Shown: positions 8,448 through 15,611 of the stretch, piece after piece
Numbering within the stretch: the stretch's first letter is position 1
How the letters are laid out: each line of letters opens with the position of its first letter
Assembly: GCA_050874385.1 (NCBI GenBank)
Contig: JBNMKO010000002.1
Coordinates: 1 to 64,000 of the forward strand
Length of the DNA stretch: 64,000 nt
Source of the DNA: CAG-882 sp050874385
Lineage (GTDB): Bacteria > Bacillota > Clostridia > Lachnospirales > Lachnospiraceae
Direction: 5' to 3'
Position numbers and translations under genes: made by a program
Notes under the pieces: generated by a model
The model's database searches: none
Told to the model about the DNA's origin: nothing
Seen by the model: the letters and a program-made list of their open reading frames with translations, nothing else

Positions 8448-9308
8448 ATGAGAACAGAGTTGTTTGAGCTTGCAGGACGACAGTGCAGAGTGTACAAAAA
8501 TGAGCGCGGGGACAGTGAGGAAAAATATCTTATTGTGCAGCCGGTAGATGTGGAGTGGATTGGTGGAAACAACGTAGAGGAAGAAGTATCTGTTGCACAT
8601 GAGCCGGCTGTGGATAAAGAGTTGATTAATATTAATAAAGGAAAGGCTCAAACAGAAATTGTTGCTGTGTGTATACAGGAGGTTGACAAGGAGAGACTTT
8701 CAGCGAATGTAAATGATATTTATGAAAATACTCCGATTGACACTGAGGCTGAGAAAATATTGGATGTGTCACATTCAGAAATCATTTTTGCCAACTTCGG
8801 TGTCGCAAACTGGAATGATGAGCTGTCGCCGTGGAGTTCGGATGCCGTGTTCAAAAATCAGCCTTTTAGGGGAAATGCCGAGAACACGCTCAACTTTGTC
8901 AAGGATATATTTATACCTGAGCTTGTAGCAAGGTACAGTCTGCCATCTGATATCAAAATAGTAATCGGCGGATATTCGCTTGCAGGTTTGTTTTCGCTGT
9001 GGGCGGCATACAGGACGGATATATTCCACGCGGTTGCAGCTGTGTCACCGTCCGTGTGGTTTCCGGGCTGGACTGAATTTGCCAACCAAAAGCATATCCT
9101 TTCTGATAAGGTCTATTTAAGTCTCGGAAACAGAGAGGAAAAGACGAACAACAAGACTATGGCAAGGGTCGGAGACAACATAAGGCTGCAAAAGGAGCTT
9201 CTCGACGCACAGGGCGTACACAGCGCGCTTGAGTGGAATGAAGGCAATCATTTCAAAAATGTGGAGGAGAGGGTTGAAAAAGGGATTTTGTGGACGATTA
9301 CACAGTAA
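8448..9308 (+). CDS. Alpha/beta-hydrolase esterase
   Basis: Protein of 286 residues. The C-terminal half (from about residue 100) is an esterase D-like hydrolase: the nucleophile elbow G-Y-S-L-A-G lies near residue 180, followed by AAVSPSVWFPGW and an acid/histidine end with WNEGNHFKNVEER, where the His is a likely catalytic residue. The first 100 residues, which contain an insertion rich in acidic residues, have no obvious counterpart. No signal peptide. It begins six bases after the binding-protein gene and ends in a stem-loop at 9346-9388. Siderophore or acetyl/feruloyl esters are typical substrates of relatives; the true substrate is unknown. Confidence 0.82.
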   Translation: MRTELFELAGRQCRVYKNERGDSEEKYLIVQPVDVEWIGGNNVEEEVSVAHEPAVDKELININKGKAQTEIVAVCIQEVDKERLSANVNDIYENTPIDTEAEKILDVSHSEIIFANFGVANWNDELSPWSSDAVFKNQPFRGNAENTLNFVKDIFIPELVARYSLPSDIKIVIGGYSLAGLFSLWAAYRTDIFHAVAAVSPSVWFPGWTEFANQKHILSDKVYLSLGNREEKTNNKTMARVGDNIRLQKELLDAQGVHSALEWNEGNHFKNVEERVEKGILWTITQ

Positions 9309-9341
9309 GGGCTTGATTTAGCAATTTGAATTTAATATTAC
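9273..9341 (+). repeat. Left copy of an imperfect direct repeat flanking a TCS module
   Basis: This stretch covers the last 12 codons of the esterase gene and about 33 bases beyond its stop. It aligns without gaps with 12436-12504: the first 47 positions differ at only six sites, and similarity fades after that. The copy also contains TTGATT (9314-9319), equivalent to the -35 box of the MATE promoter in the right copy. The 3.1 kb between the copies holds the secreted-protein, kinase and regulator genes. Confidence 0.8.
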
Positions 9342-9345
9342 CAAG

Positions 9346-9397
9346 TAAGTCTCCACTTGTGCTTTACAGAGTAATAAGTGGAGACTTATAATTTTTT
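9346..9397 (+). terminator. Rho-independent terminator after the esterase operon
   Basis: TAAGTCTCCACTT at 9346-9358 pairs perfectly over 13 bp with 9376-9388 and is followed by TAATTTTTT. It would end the chemoreceptor-binding protein-esterase transcript and lies inside the segment bounded by the direct repeats. Confidence 0.85.
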
Positions 9398-9478
9398 GAT
9401 GGTAATGCATACTAAAATTAAAACTAAAATTTTTAGAATGTATTTCAAAATTATATATGATTTATATTCATTAAAAAA

Positions 9479-10063
9479 TTATTTGAAATTATAGTTGTGG
9501 CTATAAGTTGCTATAATTTCGTCAGCCTCCTTTTGTGTCATTTTCTTGTTTGCAACTTGTTCTTTGCAAAACGGCTCAACTTCTGCTAGCAGTTCATCCT
9601 TTGTGGCGTATGGACCGAATGATACTTCTTCTCCGTCTAGAAGTTTTATAGAAAGGCTTAATTCCTTTGAAGAAGTTCCCATTTTTATATCGTCATAATT
9701 AATTGCCATCGAATAACCACCGTCTTCGTCCGATTTAGAATAGAGTATGCCATTTTGAATTTCTTCCAGAATATCTTCATACATTTTTATTGTTTCATCC
9801 ACTTTTTCCTGCGTCCAAACAAATTCGCCTTGGATTTTTGACCATCCTTTTTCGCCAATTATGTCTGGTAATTGAACTTTTTCATTTTCAAGCCACTCTT
9901 TGTATTCATCATAAGTCCACCATTCTATGTTGTTGTCATGGTCTTTGTTTTCGATTGATAAATCGTTGTCAGCTTGTGCAGACATAGCAAATGCCGAGGC
10001 TGTTCCGGCGATAAAGAGTGTCACCATAACAAGTGGCAAAATTGTTGTTTTCTTCATTTTCAT
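9479..10063 (-). CDS. Secreted protein of a two-component module (copy 1)
   Basis: About 194 residues from ATG 10063, placed some 11 bases after AAGGA; an ATG at 10075 lies too close to that site. A signal peptide is evident (MKMKKTTILPLVMVTLFIAG, cleavage near SAFA or AQA). The mature part has a WWTYDEYKEWLENEK block, a central charged helix, and a C-terminal SFGPYATKDELL ... KKMTQKEADEIIATY pattern. The same two blocks occur in the protein at 49583-50194 (YDEFSAWLETE and GPFDTQEELF ... GTMTQAEAKALLEKY), so they are paralogues. In both cases the gene follows a kinase gene on the same strand. No known enzymatic motif; a role as signal, ligand or accessory sensor for the kinase is inference. 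Confidence 0.72.
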   Translation of the reverse strand: MKMKKTTILPLVMVTLFIAGTASAFAMSAQADNDLSIENKDHDNNIEWWTYDEYKEWLENEKVQLPDIIGEKGWSKIQGEFVWTQEKVDETIKMYEDILEEIQNGILYSKSDEDGGYSMAINYDDIKMGTSSKELSLSIKLLDGEEVSFGPYATKDELLAEVEPFCKEQVANKKMTQKEADEIIATYSHNYNFK

Positions 10064-10216
10064 AATTGTATTCATCCTTTCTTTGATTAAATTCTTGAAC
10101 TTCTAAGTACATTAAAAGAATATTTTTTTTGTTTGAATTAACATTGTATTGAATATGTTTTTTATGTGTAGATAGGAAAAGCGGAAAGCCAAAAGCTCGC
10201 CGCCTGTGAGTATTTT

Positions 10217-11620
10217 CTAAAATTGTACGGAGACAATAACACCTTGAGTAGAATTAGCAATTTTAATTTCTGCTCCATGTAAGTCAAGAATTGTTTTCGC
10301 GATATATAAGCCCAATCCGGTACCGCCGGTTTGTCGGTTTCTAGATTGTTCCACGCGGTAAAACGCTTCAAATAATTTTGGAATGTCCGCGTTTGGGATA
10401 TGAACGCCCGTGTTTTCAATCGTGAGATTGGCTTTGTTTGCTTCTTTCCATAAGTTCACAATAATACGATTTCCAGCACCCGAATAGGTTGCGGCATTTC
10501 CTAAGAGATTGTCTAAAACTTTTTGAAGTAACTGAATATCTCCCATAATATGAAATCCTTTAGGAATAAACTTTTCAATAGTGAGTTCTTTTTGCATAAA
10601 TAAATCTTCATAAGCCATAAGTCGTTCATTTATAAGCGCACTGAAATCAATGTCCGATTTCTTGCAACTATATCCCGGTGTATCTAAGTGGGATATTGTC
10701 AAAAGCTCCAGCACCATTTTTTCTAAAGTATTTGTAACCTTCAATGACTCAGCAAGATATGTTTCCCTGTCCTTATAACGTCCCACTTGATAGAGCATAC
10801 CTTGTAGTTGACCTTTAATAATCGTGATAGGGGTTTTCAGTTCGTGGGAAGCCGCCGAAAAAAATTCTACACGTTGACGTTCAAGCTGTCTTTCCATGTC
10901 AATATCTGCCTGTAGTTTTTGGTTAGCGTTCTGTAATTCGGAAAGTGCTGTTGATAGTTTGTTTGACAGTTCGGTTAAGTTATGTGAAAGAGTGCCAATT
11001 TCGTCTGTTCGGTTAGTGGGGCATATTGTATTAAAATCCATAGCAGCCATTTGTTCTGATAATTTACTGATTTTTTTAATCGGTTTTGTGATATACCAAG
11101 TATAAAAAAAGGCAGCTATTAGTGATACGAGCAAGATAATGACACTTAATACAGGCAGGGCTTTTTGGAGTGCTTCAATTACCTGACTTTGTTTATCTGT
11201 GTTTGGAGATATAAAAATGGTATATTGTTCAATTTTGTTATTGAGATAAATTTCAAAATTTTCAGTTCGTACTTGATTTTTGTAATCCTCTATCCTTTTG
11301 CCTGTTTTGGTTTTTAAATCGGACAAATCTAATTCTTCTCCGGAATTTTGGAAAATATGACAAGCAAATTCATTGTCAGTATACTCACATAAACTTTCAT
11401 TCCAAGATTGAATGTAATAAAGTGCTTCATCCTGTGGTATATTTGGCAAATCAAATTGTAATATTCTTAAATATTCCTCTGTATCTTTCAAGTCATGCGT
11501 ATAAATATAAGGCGTAAAACGAGCAATGCAAAAATATGTTATGCTACAACAACTTATAAGTAAAAGAGCCGTCAGCAAAAAAACTTTAATGGAAAGTTTA
11601 CTTTTAATCCTCCTTATCAA
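10217..11620 (-). CDS. Membrane sensor histidine kinase (copy 1 of the module)
   Basis: Protein of 467 residues, TTG start at 11620 overlapping the regulator gene by 17 bases. Membrane segments at about 12-32 and 152-174 bracket an extracytoplasmic sensor of some 120 residues. HAMP follows, with a coiled coil (LSNKLSTALSELQNANQKLQ). The phosphoacceptor motif is A-A-S-H-E-L-K-T-P near residue 257, and the ATPase domain shows N-box LLQKVLDNLLGNAATYS and G-box GGTGLGLYIAKTILDLHG. The pair lies upstream of the secreted protein in the same orientation, as in the second module at 49.6-52.1 kb. Confidence 0.93.
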   Translation of the reverse strand: MIRRIKSKLSIKVFLLTALLLISCCSITYFCIARFTPYIYTHDLKDTEEYLRILQFDLPNIPQDEALYYIQSWNESLCEYTDNEFACHIFQNSGEELDLSDLKTKTGKRIEDYKNQVRTENFEIYLNNKIEQYTIFISPNTDKQSQVIEALQKALPVLSVIILLVSLIAAFFYTWYITKPIKKISKLSEQMAAMDFNTICPTNRTDEIGTLSHNLTELSNKLSTALSELQNANQKLQADIDMERQLERQRVEFFSAASHELKTPITIIKGQLQGMLYQVGRYKDRETYLAESLKVTNTLEKMVLELLTISHLDTPGYSCKKSDIDFSALINERLMAYEDLFMQKELTIEKFIPKGFHIMGDIQLLQKVLDNLLGNAATYSGAGNRIIVNLWKEANKANLTIENTGVHIPNADIPKLFEAFYRVEQSRNRQTGGTGLGLYIAKTILDLHGAEIKIANSTQGVIVSVQF

Positions 11621-12275
11621 TTCTATATCCCACCCCTCTTATTGTCTCTATATAGTCAGCAGTTCCAAGCTTTTTTCGTAGATTTTTAATGTGCGTGTCA
11701 ACAATTCGTTCTTCGCCAAAAAATTCATATTTCCAAAGTGTTTGCAATAGATTTTGCCGTGTCAATATTCTGCCCTTATGTGTCAGCAATTCCCGCAATA
11801 TTTCAAATTCACGGGGAGTAAGGTCAACATTTTTTCCGTTAACATAGGCTTTGTAAGCACCTAAATCAAGTGTTAAATCTTTATAGGTTATGGTTTCAGG
11901 TTTGTCATCCTGCCTTGATGAACGGCGTAGGATGGCAGCTATTTTCCGCAATAGTATAGGCATGGAAAATGGCTTTGTGATATAGTCGTCAGCCTGCAAA
12001 TCCAGACCTTTAATTTGGCTTTGCTCGTTGTCCAATGCTGTCAGCATGATAATCGGCACATTTGATTTTTGCCGGATAACCTCGCACACACTATATCCGT
12101 CAATTTTGGGAAGCATGATATCCAGCAGCACCAAATCAAAGGGCTGTTCGGAATATTTTGCAAGGGCTTCCACGCCATCGCCAGCGAGTATAACGTCATA
12201 TCCGGCTTCCTTTATAAAATCATGTAGCAAAGCTTGTATGTATAAATCGTCCTCAACAATCAATATTTTATTCAT
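11604..12275 (-). CDS. OmpR-type response regulator (copy 1 of the module)
   Basis: Protein of 223 residues. Receiver domain with acidic pocket E-D-D near residue 8-10, phosphorylated Asp in LVLLDIMLPKIDG (about residue 52), Thr in MLTALD and Lys in DYITKPFS. C-terminal winged helix ending in IETIRGVGYRID. It is the first gene of the minus-strand module and overlaps the kinase gene. On the minus strand a TATAAT is present about 60 bases upstream of the start with no good -35 box, which suits an activated promoter. Confidence 0.95.
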   Translation of the reverse strand: MNKILIVEDDLYIQALLHDFIKEAGYDVILAGDGVEALAKYSEQPFDLVLLDIMLPKIDGYSVCEVIRQKSNVPIIMLTALDNEQSQIKGLDLQADDYITKPFSMPILLRKIAAILRRSSRQDDKPETITYKDLTLDLGAYKAYVNGKNVDLTPREFEILRELLTHKGRILTRQNLLQTLWKYEFFGEERIVDTHIKNLRKKLGTADYIETIRGVGYRIDKED

Positions 12276-12435
12276 AATGTACCTTCCTTGTATAATAAAA
12301 AATAATTACAAATTTTTTGTTATTAGGGATTATAACATAGTAATTTGTATCTAGTGTGTAGATGTAAATTTTTTGTACTTTATCTGTTGTGTACATTGTA
12401 TACAGGAAGACAGTTATTAAAATGTAAAGTAAAAA

Positions 12436-12504
12436 GTTGCAAAATGGATTTTGTGGGCGATTACACAGTAGAGACTTGATTTTTGAGTGTGAACTTAGTA
12501 TAAT
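12436..12504 (+). repeat. Right copy of the direct repeat: remnant of an esterase 3' end
   Basis: In frame, 12436-12471 reads VAKWILWAITQ-stop, matching VEKGILWTITQ-stop of the esterase (9273-9308). The stop codon is TAG here and TAA there. No upstream coding sequence for an esterase remains. The copy continues through the -35 and -10 boxes used by the MATE gene. This suggests a duplication or insertion that placed the three-gene module between the esterase and the exporter. Confidence 0.75.
12476..12504 (+). promoter_or_regulatory. Sigma-A promoter of the MATE transcript
   Basis: TTGATT (12476-12481), a 17-base spacer and a perfect TATAAT (12499-12504). Transcription would begin near 12511, at the left foot of the folded leader. 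Confidence 0.75.
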
Positions 12505-12508
12505 GAGA

Positions 12509-12638
12509 AAAATTAAAAAGTAACCACTCACTATCACCGGATAGTGAACTAGAGGGTGTTCAAGGCACTGCCGTAGGTACGGCATATCTTTCTTTTGATA
12601 TGTTATAAGGCGGTGCATTGAATATCCTTTTTAATTTT
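12509..12638 (+). ncRNA. Structured 5' leader of the MATE gene, candidate cis-regulatory RNA
   Basis: The whole leader is closed by a perfect 12-bp stem: AAAATTAAAAAG at 12509-12520 with CTTTTTAATTTT at 12627-12638. Inside are a hairpin CACTATC/GATAGTG (12528-12545), and a long stem pairing 12554-12571 with 12610-12627, which itself carries two branches: TGCCGTA/TACGGCA (12569-12584) and CATATC/GATATG (12583-12602). The 3' end is T-rich, so the closing stem could act as an attenuator. The predicted transcript starts at its left foot and the exporter start codon lies 40 bases beyond. I could not match it to a riboswitch class I know. A MITE-like DNA element is the alternative. Confidence 0.55.
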
Positions 12639-12678
12639 ATGTGTAATATAATTTTATAGGAGTGTGAGGAAATCTAAA

Positions 12679-14055
12679 ATGTCAAAAGAGGTTAGAAATA
12701 TTGAGAATGAGTTTGCCAGTCTTTCGGTTGGAAAACTTGTGCTAAAACTTGGTATTCCGGCTATGCTTGCACAGTTTTTCAATATTTTGTATAGCATAGT
12801 TGACCGTATTTACATAGGGCATATGCCAAAAGGTGCTGATATGGCACTTGCAAGTATTGGCGTGTGTTCACCCGCTTTTACGGCAATAACAGGATTTGCT
12901 TCTCTTGTGGGGGTCGGCGGCGCGGCGCTTATGAGCATATCGCTTGGACAGAAAAATAAAAAAGCCGCGCAAAAAGCGTTAAACAATTCATTTATGATGC
13001 TTTTAGTGCTGTCGATTATGGTTACAGGAGTACTTTTGCTTGTAAAAAGACCTTTGTTATATTTGCTTGGATGCAGCGATGCGATGTACCCTTATGCGTC
13101 TGCTTACTATACGATATATTCACTTGGAACTATTGCAGTGCTTTGCGGAACCGGAATGAACAGATTTATAATGGGACAGGGCTACGCAAAACATGGAATG
13201 ATGTCGGTTGTGATAGGTGCTGTGCTAAATATAATTCTTGACCCGATTTTTATATTCGTGCTCGACATGGGGATTGCAGGTGCGGCGTGGGCGACCATAA
13301 TATCACAGTTTGGAGTTATGATATACGTATTTTTTGTGCTTGGCAGCAGAAAAATGCCGATACGAATTGGATTTGGAGATTACGATTTAGCGGTATGTCT
13401 TAGGACGTTAAGCATCGGAAGCATGTCATTTTTAATAATTTTTCTCGATAATTTCCTGATAATTCTTTTAAATGCCATGCTCAGAAAATATGGAGGAGAC
13501 CTTGGGGACAGCTACATATCGTATGCAGCAGTGGTGCAGAGTGTGTGCGTGATTGCGGTCTGTCCGGCGGAGGGAATTACAAGCGGTTGTGCGACATTGT
13601 TCAGCTACTATTACGGAGCGGGAAATTCTGGGAGGGTGAGAAAATCATTCTATTATGTGCTGCTTGTATGTGGAATTTACTTAGGCTTGATTACGCTTGC
13701 AACACAGTTTGTGCCGGAATTTTTTGTAAGGCTGTTTATAAGCGATGCGGCGGCAGTTGCACAGACGGCAAAATTTGTGCGAAGGTACAATCTTGGACTG
13801 ACAATGGTTGCAGTTCAGTTCGCGTTTGTTGACGGTTTTACGGCTATGGGAATGGTGAGGGAGGCAATACCTATATCATTTTTCAGAAAAGGACTTTATG
13901 TCATAGCGGTGCTTGTTTTACCTGTGATTTTTCCACTGGAATACATATTTTATGCCAGTTCCATTGCTGATATAGCCGGCTCACTGTTTACAATAGTTAT
14001 GTATTTTCTCGTGTTAAATCCAAGGCTTGACAAATTGATGAGGGCAGAAAAATAA
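12679..14055 (+). CDS. MATE-family multidrug/sodium antiporter
   Basis: About 458 residues from ATG 12679, nine bases after GAGG; a GTG at 12664 is less likely. Twelve membrane segments in two halves are visible, starting with LVLKLGIPAMLAQFFNILYSIVDRIYIGHM, the standard MATE opening, and LNIILDPIFIFVLDMGIAGAAWATIISQF, the family's conserved segment after TM5. Proteins of this family expel drugs or metabolites in exchange for Na+ or H+. The gene is transcribed from its own promoter behind a strongly folded leader, which suggests ligand-responsive control. Confidence 0.93.
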   Translation: MSKEVRNIENEFASLSVGKLVLKLGIPAMLAQFFNILYSIVDRIYIGHMPKGADMALASIGVCSPAFTAITGFASLVGVGGAALMSISLGQKNKKAAQKALNNSFMMLLVLSIMVTGVLLLVKRPLLYLLGCSDAMYPYASAYYTIYSLGTIAVLCGTGMNRFIMGQGYAKHGMMSVVIGAVLNIILDPIFIFVLDMGIAGAAWATIISQFGVMIYVFFVLGSRKMPIRIGFGDYDLAVCLRTLSIGSMSFLIIFLDNFLIILLNAMLRKYGGDLGDSYISYAAVVQSVCVIAVCPAEGITSGCATLFSYYYGAGNSGRVRKSFYYVLLVCGIYLGLITLATQFVPEFFVRLFISDAAAVAQTAKFVRRYNLGLTMVAVQFAFVDGFTAMGMVREAIPISFFRKGLYVIAVLVLPVIFPLEYIFYASSIADIAGSLFTIVMYFLVLNPRLDKLMRAEK

Positions 14056-14280
14056 AAATATGATTAGTGCAAATTTACAGCACCACATGGGATTAAAATA
14101 CTTATATATTGTTCTACTGTAAATCCGATTTTAGTAAAAAGTATTGTTTCATTATTATTTAAGAACATATATAATATATTCCATAATAATCAATATATAG
14201 TTGAAAAATTGTATATAAGGTGCTGAAAGTATCATTTTATATAATGAAATTTTTCATCATGCTTAAAAGGAGGCATAATT

Positions 14281-15408
14281 ATGTACAACACACCTGTAAT
14301 GGGCTGGAATTCATGGAACACATTTGGTTCTAATATCAACGAAAAGCTTATAATGGAGATGGCGGACAAAATTGTCGAAGACGGCTACAAGGATGCCGGA
14401 TATGAGTATGTTATAATTGATGACTGCTGGTCGCTGAAGGAGAGAGTTGACGGAAAGCTTGTCGCCGACCCGGCTCTTTTTCCGAGTGGAATGAAGGCAC
14501 TTTCAGATTACATACATGGCAAGGGGCTCAAGTTCGGAATGTACTCATGTGCCGGATTTAAGACTTGTGCCGGATATCCGAGCAGCTATGGACATGAATT
14601 TGAGGACGCAAAGCAGTTTGCTGAGTGGGGAGTCGACTATCTGAAATATGATTTCTGCAATTTTCCGGCTAGCGGTGACGCGAAGAACGCATACCTTACG
14701 ATGGCTATGGCACTGAGAAACAGCGGAAGGGAAATCTTCCTTGCAGCCTGCAACTGGGGTGTGCAGGACCCTGCGAAGTGGATGCGCTCGCGAGGAGCCA
14801 ACAGCTACCGCTCGACGGGGGATATTTTTGATGTGCCTAAGAGTTACAAGGACATATTTATGCAGCAGGCTGAGAATATAGAGGGAAATGCTTCGGGTTG
14901 TTACAATGACATGGATATGCTGATTGTGGGCATGCACGGAAATGGCAACGTCGGAATAGGTGGCTGTACCGATGAACAGTATTTACAACATTTTGCGATG
15001 TGGTCATTCCTCGGCTCACCGCTGATTATAGGTTCTGATATAAGAAAAATTGATGATGTAAATAAGGCTGTACTTTTGAATAAGGGGCTTATTTCAATAA
15101 ATCAGGATGCGGCAAACTGTCCGGCATTTATGATTGGAAAAGATGAGGGAAAAAAGTACACATTCGGAAAAATTCTCTCGAAAAACAGAGTGGCACTCGC
15201 ATTTTTTAACATCAATGCGCAGGACGACTGGTCTCAGAACATGAGTATCTCATTTGATGACCTTGGTATTCACTCCGAGTCGGGCATTGGGCTTAGACTG
15301 ACAGATGCGGTGACGGGTGAGGATTATGGAGTTTTCCACGACGGATACAGCACGAAGCTTCCGGTTGACGGGTGCAAAATACTCATTGGAGAGCTGGTGC
15401 AGGGCTGA
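14281..15408 (+). CDS. GH27 alpha-galactosidase
   Basis: Protein of 375 residues after AAAAGGAGG. The opening TPVMGWNSWNTFG and YVIIDDCW are GH27 signatures. The nucleophile is the Asp of YLKYDFCN near residue 123 and the acid/base the Asp of the N-D-M-D-M-L segment near residue 209. It removes terminal alpha-galactose from galactomannan, melibiose-type sugars or arabinogalactan side chains by a retaining mechanism. There is no signal peptide, so it acts on imported oligosaccharides. It faces the GH51/GH43 operon across a shared tail region and fits a hemicellulose-use block. Confidence 0.95.
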   Translation: MYNTPVMGWNSWNTFGSNINEKLIMEMADKIVEDGYKDAGYEYVIIDDCWSLKERVDGKLVADPALFPSGMKALSDYIHGKGLKFGMYSCAGFKTCAGYPSSYGHEFEDAKQFAEWGVDYLKYDFCNFPASGDAKNAYLTMAMALRNSGREIFLAACNWGVQDPAKWMRSRGANSYRSTGDIFDVPKSYKDIFMQQAENIEGNASGCYNDMDMLIVGMHGNGNVGIGGCTDEQYLQHFAMWSFLGSPLIIGSDIRKIDDVNKAVLLNKGLISINQDAANCPAFMIGKDEGKKYTFGKILSKNRVALAFFNINAQDDWSQNMSISFDDLGIHSESGIGLRLTDAVTGEDYGVFHDGYSTKLPVDGCKILIGELVQG

Positions 15409-15611
15409 TGGACAATGAGCAGTTTACCTGCCGGCAATGCGGTATTGCATTAAGCAAAGATGAGATTGCCCTTCACAAAAAGCTCTACAACCGGGCAGCA
15501 AAGAGCTTTCTGTGCATCAGGTGCAGCAGCGAGTATCTCGAGGTAACTCAGGAGATGCTCGCTGCCAAGATAGAGCAATTTAAGAAAATGGGGTGCATGC
15601 TTTTTAGCTGA
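15408..15611 (+). CDS. Small zinc-ribbon protein, translationally coupled to the GH27 gene
   Basis: Protein of 67 residues starting at ATG 15408 inside the TGATG at the end of the GH27 gene. Two cysteine pairs, C-R-Q-C near residue 9-12 and C-I-R-C near residue 47-50, form a likely zinc ribbon, and the C-terminal part is a helix ending in KKMGCMLFS. Similar short proteins in Firmicutes are annotated only as hypothetical. The one-base overlap indicates coupled translation. Its stop region overlaps that of the convergent GH51 gene by eight bases. Function unknown. Confidence 0.75.
   Translation: MDNEQFTCRQCGIALSKDEIALHKKLYNRAAKSFLCIRCSSEYLEVTQEMLAAKIEQFKKMGCMLFS

Noticed and set aside
12509..12638. 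Guanidine (ykkC), ZTP or THF riboswitch before the MATE gene
   Set aside because: The conserved blocks of these classes are absent, although the element clearly folds.
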